In this document: in pieces, positions 56,276 through 64,000 of the stretch
Position numbering within the stretch: the stretch's first letter is position 1
Layout of the letters: every line of letters starts with the position of its first letter
DNA from: Cycas panzhihuaensis
Lineage: Eukaryota > Cycadophyta
Direction of reading: 5' to 3'
Assembly: GCA_023213395.1 (NCBI GenBank)
Contig: CM041465.1
Span: 15,934,001 to 15,998,000, forward strand
DNA: 64,000 nucleotides
Made by a program: the position numbers and the translations under genes
The notes under the pieces: model-generated
Seen by the model: only the letters and a program-made list of their open reading frames with translations
Told to the model about the DNA's origin: nothing
The model's database searches: none

Positions 56276-56753
56276 GTTTATAGGTAGTTTAATGCCATAC
56301 TAGGGCTTATGGAAGGTATTGCTAAACCAGATTATACAACTTATGAGAAGATATCCACAGATGCTTTACTTAAAGAAATGGTTCCTCTTAGTAATCTAGA
56401 GAGAATTACACTTCTCATCACTAGAATCTTCTTTGGAATTCAAACCTTGGCTGGAGTTTTGGCCAATGCCATTGTGTTTAGTGTGCAGATTACTATATCA
56501 CCTTTTAACACTAGTGGTGCTTGGGATAATGTAAAGAAATACATAGAGGTGGGTACATTAGAGCATGCTAGGTCACTTGGTCTAAAGGGATATGATCCTC
56601 ACATGGCTAATATTATTGGTGATACCATTGGAGATCCATTGAAGGATACATCTAGACCATTTTTCAACATTTTAATCAAGCTTACGACTGTTGAATCACT
56701 AGTTTTAGCACCTTTTTTTCATTGCCCATGGAGGATTATTATTTAGGATCTAA
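56276..56753 (+). pseudogene. Vacuolar H+-pyrophosphatase (V-PPase) C-terminal pseudogene, intronless
   Basis: Matches the C-terminal fifth of the plant vacuolar proton-pumping pyrophosphatase, a membrane enzyme that uses pyrophosphate to acidify the vacuole. Reading order: VYR[14 protein letters not shown] (normally VRRQFNTIPGLMEG), [53 protein letters not shown] (Gly to Ser in the NTGGAWDN motif), [31 protein letters not shown] (a conserved active-site motif), [13 protein letters not shown] one-base shift in the T run at 56711 is followed by IAHGGLLF and a TAA at 56751. No intron over about 160 codons suggests a processed copy, though a single long exon cannot be excluded. No poly(A) is seen because LTR sequence abuts the end. 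Confidence 0.88.
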
Positions 56754-56758
56754 TAGCA
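56746..56758 (-). promoter_or_regulatory. Degenerate primer-binding-site-like sequence
   Basis: Minus-strand TGCTATTAGATCC matches the iMet site TGGTATCAGAGCC at 10 of 13 positions and touches the LTR end at 56759. It overlaps the last codons of the pyrophosphatase pseudogene, so the match may be chance. Confidence 0.35.
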
Positions 56759-56932
56759 TGTTGGAGAGAGGGTATCATTATAAATTGATAGGTATAATCA
56801 CCAATATCAGACATAAAAGTAATCACATATTTACACAGAGATTTAGTGAGTGGAAATTTGCTTTAGAGGAGGAAAAATCACCTCTTAAATATGATAAGTT
56901 TATAATAATAATAGACAAAATATATTTCACTA
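56759..56932 (-). repeat. LTR fragment of the Copia-A family
   Basis: Begins TGTTGGAGAGAGGGTATCAT and matches 5114-5285 in order (AGACATAAAAGTAATCACAT, ATTTACACAGAGATTTAG, CACCTCTTAAATATGATAA, TAATAATAATAGA). Cut at its right side where a Gypsy-3-like LTR starts. Confidence 0.85.
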
Positions 56933-57495
56933 AAACTTGGCCTTCATCACTTTTACTTGGGTTCTTGTAGTCCTCCATATGAAAATGATTAGTTTAATGT
57001 TTGTTTTGATAAAATATTATATTGATTTCATTAATGATATATGTTGAATGATGATGGATGTATTATGCGATCACCTATCGATGACTAATAACTATGGAAT
57101 TAAATCCCCCTTTCACGATCATTCTTATTTACTTCCTCCTTTAAAACATCTTATTTCATACATTTATCTTGATTTCACCCTTAGATTATCACTTTTTAAT
57201 CACTTTTTGGGCTTGTGCTTATTGTCTTCATCATTTTTTTGGGTTATTTTTCTTATTAATAAAGTCATTTATGCTAACATGTATCAATAAAAGTCATTCT
57301 GTGACTTTTTGATGAGTCATTTTTATCTCTTGATTTATCGTGTTTTTGGTCCTACTAAAAATGTGATTGATCATGTTTTCAGAAGAAAGTCATAATTTTA
57401 GTTGTTAGAACTGGTTATATTTTTAACTATCATGCGTGCAAAACTTTTCTAACGTGCCAGTTTTCTATATGTTGCCACCTAAATTTGATGGAAAT
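56933..57495 (+). repeat. Diverged Gypsy-3-like LTR fragment
   Basis: Starts TATTTCACTAAAACTTGGCC and follows the first ~680 bp of the Gypsy-3 LTR with deletions: AAAATGTGATTGATCATGTTTT, CTATCATGCGTGCAAAAC, GTTGCCACCTA. It stops at the Copia-F LTR. Confidence 0.8.
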
Positions 57496-57755
57496 TGTTA
57501 GAAGTATTAATGTCACTTTTATGTTATTCTTAAGTTATTATTTAAGTCACATGTGTAATTTATGATTTAAGTGATTCTAAAGTTAAATATTTAGATGGTA
57601 AGTTTAATATTATATGAAAGGTCATTGAAATGTACAACCACACATTTCAATGAACCTTTCTTATTATTTATATTTTCTCCTAGATTCAAGGAGATGGTTC
57701 TTCGAATCTAGGAGGCTGTCTAGAAGCCTATTTTGAGGCTGGTTTTGTCTTTCAT
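57496..57755 (+). repeat. Copia-F 5' LTR, first part
   Basis: Starts TGTTAGAAGTATTAATGTC and is interrupted by Copia-G at TTCAT. Has two stem-loops: arms of about 18 bp with one bulge (57616-57633 with 57642-57660) and perfect 11-bp arms CTCCTAGATTC/GAATCTAGGAG (57677-57687 with 57704-57714). Confidence 0.75.
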
Positions 57756-57978
57756 TGTTGAGATGTAATGTTTTATCTAAGTAAGAAAGGGGGTCATGTT
57801 AGGACCACCCTTAATGCAGTCATAATGTAAGATTGTACCACTTGACAATCTCAGAGTGATTGGTTACATTAGAGGTTGTAACCATTACATTATTGATGTA
57901 TATTTAAAGAGATTAAATCTCAATAAAATAATACATACTCTTCTCTTCTCTGTTTAATTTATGCTCTGTTTTTCAACA
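57756..57978 (+). repeat. Copia-G 5' LTR
   Basis: TGTTGAGATG...TTTTTCAACA. The extra 11 bp relative to the other copy (CAGTCATAATG or its shift, near 57823) lie between short ATG repeats, as slippage would leave. Short LTRs like this are common in copia. Confidence 0.93.
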
Positions 57979-57990
57979 TGGTATCAGAGC
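57979..57990 (+). promoter_or_regulatory. Copia-G primer-binding site (initiator Met-tRNA)
   Basis: TGGTATCAGAGC directly abutting the LTR end. Confidence 0.93.
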
Positions 57991-58654
57991 AGGTCAGTTT
58001 AAACTAATCTTTTTTAAAATGATTCTCTTCTGTCAAGATAACTTAATCAAGGGTGTAAGAAGTAGACAAGGCAGTTAGGGCTTTTCTGTCAATCAAAGAT
58101 CATTATTACTCTGGTGTACGGAACCGTATGGATCTGTACGGACGTGTACAGATGTGATTTTTTTGAAGTGTCAGATCGAAGCGAAATTTGGTGGGGAGCT
58201 AGTTCAGAGGACACTAAACATATTTCTCTTTTGGAGTCAATCCATCTGAGGTCATTTTAGAGGTCAAACAGAGCCCAAACCAATCTGCATGGGTTTGAAG
58301 GATATTTCTTAGAAATCTTCTTGATTTGCTCATAATATCAGGTACTTCTAGTCATAAACCCTTCTCAGTAATAATATATTAAGTTTGCATCTAGATTCGA
58401 AGATTTATTTCAAGATTTTCTGAGTGATTTCTTCAAAAATCGATTTTCTACCCTAGCCGTCATTTTATCTTTCGGAGCAGATTTCTCTTTTTTGAAGAAC
58501 GTTTTTACAAAACTGCCTTCAGATCTGGGTAGGCAACTGAGAAACCTTAATTTTGAGGTACTTTTCTCTTCTAGCTAGACATTTAGGGTTCTGTATAGAA
58601 TTTCGTACAGTTGTACGGACATGCTTCAAATTTTATCCTTTGACATGAAGAATA
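57991..58654 (+). other. Copia-G leader
   Basis: Non-coding, about 660 bp. It contains repeated GTACGGA-type words (58125-58160 and 58600-58620). Confidence 0.7.
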
Positions 58655-59640
58655 ATGTCCTCCTCTCTCATCTCTCTACCTGAACTAGAAAAATTAACTG
58701 GTTCCAACTATCATGTATGGAAAATTAAGATAGAAACCATTTTTAGGGTGAAAAATGCCTAGGAAATTACTGAAGGAACAGAGAAACATCCTCCAGTTGG
58801 TGATGATAAGTTAGGAAATTCGGTTGAAAGAAATAATATAACCAGTCTCACATTGAAAATGTCAATTTTTGATTCTATCTTGATTTATGTCAAAAAATTG
58901 ATTCTAGCATCTAAAATTTGGAAATGTTTAGAAAATTTGTATGGACAAAAGAATAAGGCAAGAATAATTGCACTTAAAGAAGAATTATACAAGCTTCACA
59001 TGAAAGAAAATGAATATGTAGAAGAATTTATGCATAAGATTATTACTATCAGAAATAATCTCTTAAGTGCCAGAGGTCTAATTTCTGAACAAGACCTGGT
59101 GGAAATTGTGACTGCAAGATTGCCAAAGTCATTTGACATAATTGTCAATACTATCACAGACAGTGATAGGTTAGACAAGTTAACCCTTGATGAATTGATA
59201 GGTTTGTTACTAAGATAAGAACAGAGAAATAAAAGATATGAAAATACGACAGAATTGGAGGATGTATTTGCATCCAGACTAAATCTCGCGCTAAGAGGAA
59301 GACATCAATTTCGAGGACAAAGCGGAACATCAAACTTCCAAGGACGAGGACGCTGGCAAAGCTCTAAAGGACGGGGACGTAGTAGAGAAAATAGAGTCTA
59401 TTACAACTGTGGAAGAACCAGACATTTCGTCAGTAGTTGTAGAATGTTTGACATATGCTGCTATTGCAGACAAAGTGGACACTATCCATATCAGTGTCCA
59501 TAGAGACGAAGTGAAATTCAGAAAGGAAAATGACCCATTGGAGGCTACAACAAAGAGAAGGATGAAGAGGAGGAAGAAGAGACAGCATTCATCACAGCAT
59601 TAGTTATTGGTATGAAAGACAAAGACATATGGTACATAGA
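58655..59640 (+). pseudogene. Copia-G gag with two zinc-knuckle units
   Basis: Start ATG at 58655 (MSSSLISLPELEKLTGSNYH), the first ATG in the frame that carries the gag blocks. Core: VWKIKIETIFRVKNA then TAG (a Trp position), KIWKCLENLYGQKNKARIIA, LKEELYKLHMKENEYVEEFM, ARLPKSFDIIVNTITDSDRL. An RG-rich stretch (GRHQFRGQ, GRGRWQSSKGRGRSREN) leads to the knuckles: YYNCGRTRHFVSSC, with the first Cys changed to Tyr, and intact CCYCRQSGHYPYQC. The main frame shifts near 59500. The open part 58853-59218 is the best core. Confidence 0.87.
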
Positions 59641-59890
59641 TTTAGGAGCTTCCAAACATATGACAAGTTGAGAAGAATGGTTTGAAACCATGAAACCCTA
59701 CAATATGGACAAATCAGTAGAACTGGGTGACAAGTATTCCCTTAATATAAAATGGATTGGAGCTATCTCTGTAAATTTGGATGGGAATGAAAAAAGGGTT
59801 GGAAATGTTTTATTTGTACCAGATCTAAAAATGAATCTCCTCTCTGTCTCTCAATAAAGTAAAAAGGGTTTGAGAACCATTTTCAACAAA
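59600..59890 (+). pseudogene. Copia-G protease
   Basis: DIWYIDLGASKHMTS (about 59623-59667) is the copia protease site with DLG for DSG. Next come SVELGDKYSLNIKWIG and RVGNVLFVPDLKMNLLSVSQ. The sequence breaks off at LRTIFNKEG (59890), where GAG-pre-integrase should begin, and jumps to RT. Confidence 0.85.
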
Positions 59891-60720
59891 GAAGGGAATG
59901 GATGGTAAAATAGAAAAATACAAGGCAAGGTTAGTCGCGAAAAGGTATATACAAATAACAGGTGTAGATTTTGATGAGACCTTTTCTCCAGTAGCAAAGA
60001 TGAACACGATAAGAACAGTAATAGCCTTGGCTGCAGCAAAAAATTGGAAAATCTCCCAACTAGATGTAAAAAGTACCTTCTTAAACGGTGAACTGGAAGA
60101 AGAAGTCTATATGTAACAACCAGAAGGATATGCTGAACAGGGACATGAGAATCTGGTCTGTAGATTAAAAAAGGCTTTGTATAGTCTAAAACAAGCTCCA
60201 CGCACCTGGTATGCCAAATTAGATCATTTCCTTGAAGAAAATAAGTTCATTCGGTGCAACTCCAACTCGAGTCTCTACATAAGGAAAATAAACAATAAGA
60301 TAATAATAATTGTTATCTATGTAGATGATATGCTTCTTACTAGAAATGATGAAGGAGGAATTAAGGACATCAAGAGTCAACTTCAGTAGAAATTTGAAAT
60401 GATAGACTTGGGTCCATTAAATTACTACTTGGGATTGGAGGTAGGTCAACATCAAAACTATATAACCTTATCCCAAAGTAACTACATCAAAAATCTACTT
60501 GTTAGATTTTAGATGGATAACTGCAATCCATGCACAACACCCATGGAAACAAACTGTAACTTAACAGTAGATAGTATGGAAAAGGATGTAGATGTCACCT
60601 TGTATAGACAAATGATTAGAAGTCTGATTTATTTGATAGCCACCAGGCCTGACATATCCTACTCAGTAGGACTAATATCCAGATACATGCAAAATCTAAA
60701 GTTAAGACATTGACAAGCTG
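59891..60720 (+). pseudogene. Copia-G reverse transcriptase
   Basis: Begins abruptly at [19 protein letters not shown] (59898). It then has [40 protein letters not shown] then TAA for Gln, KKALYSLKQAPRTWYAKLDH, the catalytic VIYVDDMLLTRND, MIDLGPLNYYLGLEVG and YRQMIRSLIYLIATRPDISY. Stops at 60114, 60388, 60510 and 60711 are TAA/TAG where family members have Gln or similar codons. Confidence 0.9.
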
Positions 60721-61268
60721 CAAAAAGAGTTTTAAGATATCTCAAAGGAACAACAGATCTCAAGTTAGTATACTTAAAAGGGTACCCAATCGAAATATCA
60801 GGGTACTGCGACTCTGATTGGGCTGGTGACAAAGAACAAAGGAAATCCACCAGTGGATATTATTTTTTCTTAGGATCTTCAGCAATCTCATGGTGTAGTA
60901 AGAAACAAGCTATAGTAGCTCTCTCCTCTACAGAAGTAGAATACAAAGTAGCTACGTTAGCAACTTGTGAAGCTATCTGGTTAAGACAACTTCTGCTTGA
61001 CTTGGATCAACAGTAAAAAGGAGCAACCTCCTTGAAATGTAACAATCAAAGTGCCATTAATTTGACCAAAAATCTAATTCTACATGCAAGAACAAAGCAT
61101 ATTGAAGTTCATCATCATTTCATAAGAGAAAAGGTATATAATAAAGAGATTGACTTGGAATATTATCCCACAGCTGAACAAGTTGCAGATCTTCTGACAA
61201 AGCCTCTTGGAAGAGAAAGGCTCAAATATTTAAGAGACAAAATAAGATTATTAGAGATAAAACATTAA
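60721..61268 (+). pseudogene. Copia-G RNase H
   Basis: AAKRVLRYLKGTTDLKLVY, GYCDSDWAGDKEQRKSTSGY (catalytic Asp), ISWCSKKQAIVALSSTEVEY (Glu), EAIWLRQLLLDL, KCNNQSAINLTKN, ARTKHIEVHHHFIREKV, EQVADLLTKPLGRERLKYL. One stop at 61015, then open to LLEIKH and stop at 61266-61268. Asn replaces Asp in the CDNQ-type motif (KCNNQS). Confidence 0.9.
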
Positions 61269-61275
61269 GAGGGGG

Positions 61276-61487
61276 TGTTGAGATGTAATGTTTTATCTAA
61301 GTAAGAAAGGGGGTCATGTTAGGACCACCCTCAATGTAAGATTGTGCCACTTGGCAGTCTTAGAGTGATTGGTTACATTAGAGGTTATAACCATCACATT
61401 ATTGATGTATATTTAAGGAGATTGAATCTCAATAAAATAATACATACTCTTCTCTTCTCTGTTTAATTTATGCTCTATTTTTCAACA
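61276..61487 (+). repeat. Copia-G 3' LTR
   Basis: 212 bp following the purine tract TTAAGAGGGGG (61265-61275). Confidence 0.93.
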
Positions 61488-61492
61488 TTCAT

Positions 61493-61681
61493 AGGTAGTT
61501 TTTTTCTTATGGTTGATGTATAGCATTTCTTCTTAATAAAATTCTAGATTTAGGAGGTGTTTTTTCTTCCCTAGAAGGGGTTTTCCACCTATCAACCTTA
61601 TGTACATGTGCATTGTCTCTTTCTCTTGTATCTTTTCTGTTCCTGTGATGTTATGACTTTGTACATATGCCTATTCTATCA
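61493..61681 (+). repeat. Copia-F 5' LTR, second part
   Basis: Continues the LTR after Copia-G. Includes GGGGTTTTCCACC (also in the Copia-A LTR) and a CT-rich U5, and ends CTATTCTATCA right before a primer site. Together the two parts make about 449 bp. Confidence 0.75.
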
Positions 61682-61694
61682 TGGTATTAGAGCC
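61682..61694 (+). promoter_or_regulatory. Copia-F primer-binding site (initiator Met-tRNA)
   Basis: TGGTATTAGAGCC, one transition from the standard site. The rest of Copia-F is not recognisable downstream. Confidence 0.82.
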
Positions 61695-61839
61695 ATAAGA
61701 ACAAAAATGCCCAAAACATTCCATGCAATAGCTAATATTCCAAAGAATGATAGCCAACTGATGGGAAGGTTATTTAGAATTGCATGAATTAAAAGGGTTC
61801 CCCTTTTCATCATCACATTTCTCTGGTACAGGATGATCT

Positions 61840-62327
61840 TCCCTTACTTTTAACATGGATAGGTTTGTTCCCTTGGCTTCCTGACCATCCTCTTCCATAT
61901 AAAACTTAGACTTTGTTTTAGGAACAAGATTAGAATCCTCATTGGTTTTAGATTAAGTGGCTTTTTTTCCTTCTATAAAAGTGATAGGTGCTACTTTCTT
62001 TCTAGACTTTGTAGCCTTTGACTTCTGTGGTGGCTTTTTTTGGGGTCTCTTCTCTACTATCACTAAGAAGTATTGTCTCCGTCCCCTTCTCATGAGATTC
62101 CAATTTTGATTCGTGCTCCCCTTCTTCAAGAGAAACATTCAATGGCTTTCTTGAAGTGCCATGCACCTCATGTGAGGGAGATTTTGAAGGGGAAGAGGAA
62201 AGTGTTGTGAACGTCTGTACTAAAGTCTTTGAACAATGAACTTTATCAACAAACATCAAGGGCAATCTGGAGGTGACCTGAGGCTCTGCTCGTTTCTTAG
62301 GGGTTTCGCTTTTTCCACCTTACTTGC
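61840..62327 (-). pseudogene. Unidentified Lys/Glu/Ser-rich coding relic
   Basis: From an ATG at 62327 (MSSK-stop-GGKSETPKKRAEP) the minus frame continues TSRLPLMFVDKVHCSKTLVQ, SPSKSPSHEVHGTSRKPLNV, EGEHESKLESHEKGTETILL. After a shift near 62060, PQKKPPQKSKATKSRKKVA and VPKTKSKFYMEEDGQEAKG follow. Low complexity, basic and acidic patches, no recognised domain. It might be the start of a gag-type protein or a nuclear host protein; I cannot say. It lies where the Copia-F body should be, in the opposite orientation. Confidence 0.45.
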
Positions 62328-63161
62328 TAGACATTGTTGCAGCTCAAGGCCTTAATCTATCTCAGCAAAATCTAGAAGAGATCCCTACTTTAGACCCTCA
62401 ATTGTGTGAGAGAAAAGTTCACACTTGTGATGACTGCCCACTGGCCAACTAGAAAGTGAACGGTCCCCATTCTTTACCAAAACGTTTGGCACTCCAATAG
62501 TAGAGACCTCCAAAAGTCAAACAGGAAGAGTGCTTGATGAGTGGCTACCATGGGATGGCCACGACTAGTCTAGAGGACGAAAACCAAGAGACTAGCAAGA
62601 CCTAACGATGCCCCGGCTTTAGCCGCCATTGTTGTAATGCTCCTTGCCTGCAAACCCTCACCACCGCCTCAATTCAACAAAACCAGGTAGGGTTTCAATT
62701 AACCTACCCCCCTCGGACCCCAATTCAATTCAAATTTGATTTTCTTTAGTATAACGTAATTCCCTTTCAGTTCCATGAACTCCCATTTTTTATTTCCTTT
62801 ATTTCCTTTTGTTTTTTTTTTTATATATATAATATTTTATATATCAATGTTTAATTAAACATAAGTTTTTTTTTGTTAATTAAATGTTAAGAAACAAACC
62901 CCCCTTTTACCTTAATAAACTCTTATTTACAAATTAAAATCAATATCTCCTCCCCTTCAATTAACCTTTAGTACTTAAAATCAATATTGCCTTACTATAT
63001 GATGTTTAATTAATAATTAAAAAAGCTTTCCCCCCCTATATATTATCACATTTAATTATAAAATCAAAATAAACTATTTCCCCCCACCTAATATTTTACT
63101 TTATATTCTATTTATATGTCATAAATAAGGTATATATCACCTTTAAAACATTCATTATAAG

Positions 63162-63163
<2 letters not shown>
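62328..63163. other. Spacer, partly GC-richer
   Basis: 62330-62720 has higher GC and a possible minus-strand ATG context (ACAACAATGGCGGCTAAAGC, near 62630) that may be the 5' end of the relic to the left. The rest is AT-rich with C runs. No gene supported. Confidence 0.5.

Positions 63164-63239
<76 letters not shown>
63164..63239. repeat. (AT)n microsatellite, 76 bp
   Basis: Uninterrupted AT dinucleotides just upstream of the U2-like fragment. Confidence 0.96.
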
Positions 63240-63240
<1 letters not shown>

Positions 63241-63260
63241 TATTAATAAAGCCTAGATCA

Positions 63261-63312
63261 ATATCTTGCTTAGCCTTTTTGGCTAAGATCAAGTGTATCA
63301 TCTACTCTATAA
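63261..63312 (+). pseudogene. U2 snRNA 5' fragment (pseudogene)
   Basis: TTGGCTAAGATCAAGTGTA (63279-63297) matches U2 snRNA near its 5' end exactly, and the preceding ATATCTTGCTTAGCCTTTT resembles the U2 start ATACCTTTCTCGGCCTTTT. The branch-point pairing motif GTAGTA reads GTATCA. After about 50 bp the likeness ends: no Sm site or 3' stem-loops. The plant U-snRNA upstream element and TATA box are absent, so this is not a working gene. Confidence 0.75.
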
Positions 63313-64000
63313 TGGTGTTATGTAGATTACATTTGTAGTTTTGTCAAAAAAAAAAAAAGTTTTCTATATCTAGTATAAATACTACTAAAACTTTTATAAG
63401 TCTAACAATTTTCACTTGGGAAAACTTCATGTGTTATATAAATATGTTTTAATGTCTTATAGCTTTTAGTGGATGCTATTCTCACCTCTTTTACAAGATT
63501 TCTTCAAGGTACCACAAGCATGCTACCGATTTCATCATGTGGTTGGTAAATATTATTGAGATACATTTTATTTAGCTAAGTTAATTCTCATTTTAAAGGC
63601 ATTAAAATAAATAAATACTCGTTAAGTTCTTTTTGAATTACTATATTCTCTGCCTTATTTGCTAATCAATAATAGTAAAACATAGGAATTTGAACACTTA
63701 TTTTTAAGGGGGAACTATTTATTTTTTAATTAAGGAGGACTATTTCTTTAAGAGGGACTATTTTTCTAAGAGGAATTATTTATTTAGCAACATGCTATAA
63801 TGCTTTCTTTTTCATTCTTTAATCATGCCTATTAAAATGTTAATTTGATAATTAGTAATCTTACTAAGTGATTATTTTTCCACCTACCATTAAATCCTTC
63901 AATTTTCAATCAAACTTGATAATTTCCAATATGGTGTTAATGCCAGGGACCACCACCTGCGTTCCAATTCTAGTATTAACTGGCTCAAACTATGTCGACT
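63313..64000. other. AT-rich right edge, nothing recognised
   Basis: No coding frame or known repeat seen. Words GGGACTATTT and GGAACTATTT recur at 63710-63780. Confidence 0.5.

Larger units (their letters stand above)
57756..61487 (+). mobile_element. Copia-G: copia element lacking integrase
   Basis: 3,732 bp with LTRs 57756-57978 (223 bp) and 61276-61487 (212 bp) and perfect TTCAT repeats (57751-57755 and 61488-61492). By eye the LTRs differ by ten substitutions, all transitions, plus one 11-bp indel. iMet PBS, gag, protease, RT and RNase H are present; the GAG-pre-integrase and integrase domains are missing. Inserted inside the Copia-F 5' LTR. Confidence 0.92.

Noticed and set aside
56276-56753. 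Functional H+-pyrophosphatase gene
   Set aside because: Only the C-terminal part is present, with a stop, a frameshift and changed conserved residues.

Overview
This window is intergenic DNA from a large, repeat-rich plant nuclear genome. The evidence is plant-type Ty1-copia and Ty3-gypsy LTR retrotransposons, several primed by initiator Met-tRNA; a plant-type vacuolar H+-pyrophosphatase pseudogene; a U2 snRNA-like fragment; long (AT)n runs; and AT-rich spacers. I see no intact host gene. Almost every reading frame is broken by stops and frameshifts. The species cannot be named from the sequence. Element names used here (Copia-A, B, C, F, G; Gypsy-1, 2, 3; Insert-E) are local labels.

Left edge (1-5113): a copia pol tail with its LTR (1-~1420), a gypsy protease relic (2856-3480), and otherwise unrecognised decayed DNA.

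Left nest (5114-42477): a minus-strand copia (Copia-A) is cut between reverse transcriptase and RNase H by plus-strand Copia-B (6208-38889). Removing Copia-B and one copy of its ~5-bp target duplication lets the Copia-A frame run on at exactly that point. Copia-B carries four later insertions: Gypsy-1 (6543-17154, minus, inside the Copia-B 5' LTR, TSD CCCGA), Copia-C (17589-25946, minus, TSD ATATT), Gypsy-2 (26719-29983, minus, a chromovirus deletion derivative, TSD TATTT), and Insert-E (30778-33899, likely a solo LTR).

Middle (43231-55736): Gypsy-3, a 12.5-kb element with ~2.4-kb LTRs and TSD GTCAC. It keeps gag and an RNase H-like domain but no recognisable protease, RT or integrase. It also has a long antisense reading frame, a 197-bp (AT)n run and three short tandem-repeat families just before the 3' LTR.

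Right nest (56276-61694): an intronless pseudogene of the H+-pyrophosphatase C-terminus abuts an LTR fragment of the Copia-A family. That fragment is followed by a Gypsy-3-like LTR piece, then the 5' LTR of Copia-F. Copia-F's LTR is split by Copia-G (57756-61487, TSD TTCAT), a copia element that has lost integrase. Beyond lie an unidentified minus-strand coding relic, an (AT)n run and a U2 snRNA-like fragment.

The most unusual items are: a gag-like domain between protease and RT in Gypsy-1, plus a third sense ORF after integrase; an inverted gag piece joined directly to the primer-binding site of Copia-B; the antisense ORF and repeat arrays of Gypsy-3; and the pyrophosphatase pseudogene fused to a retrotransposon LTR end.
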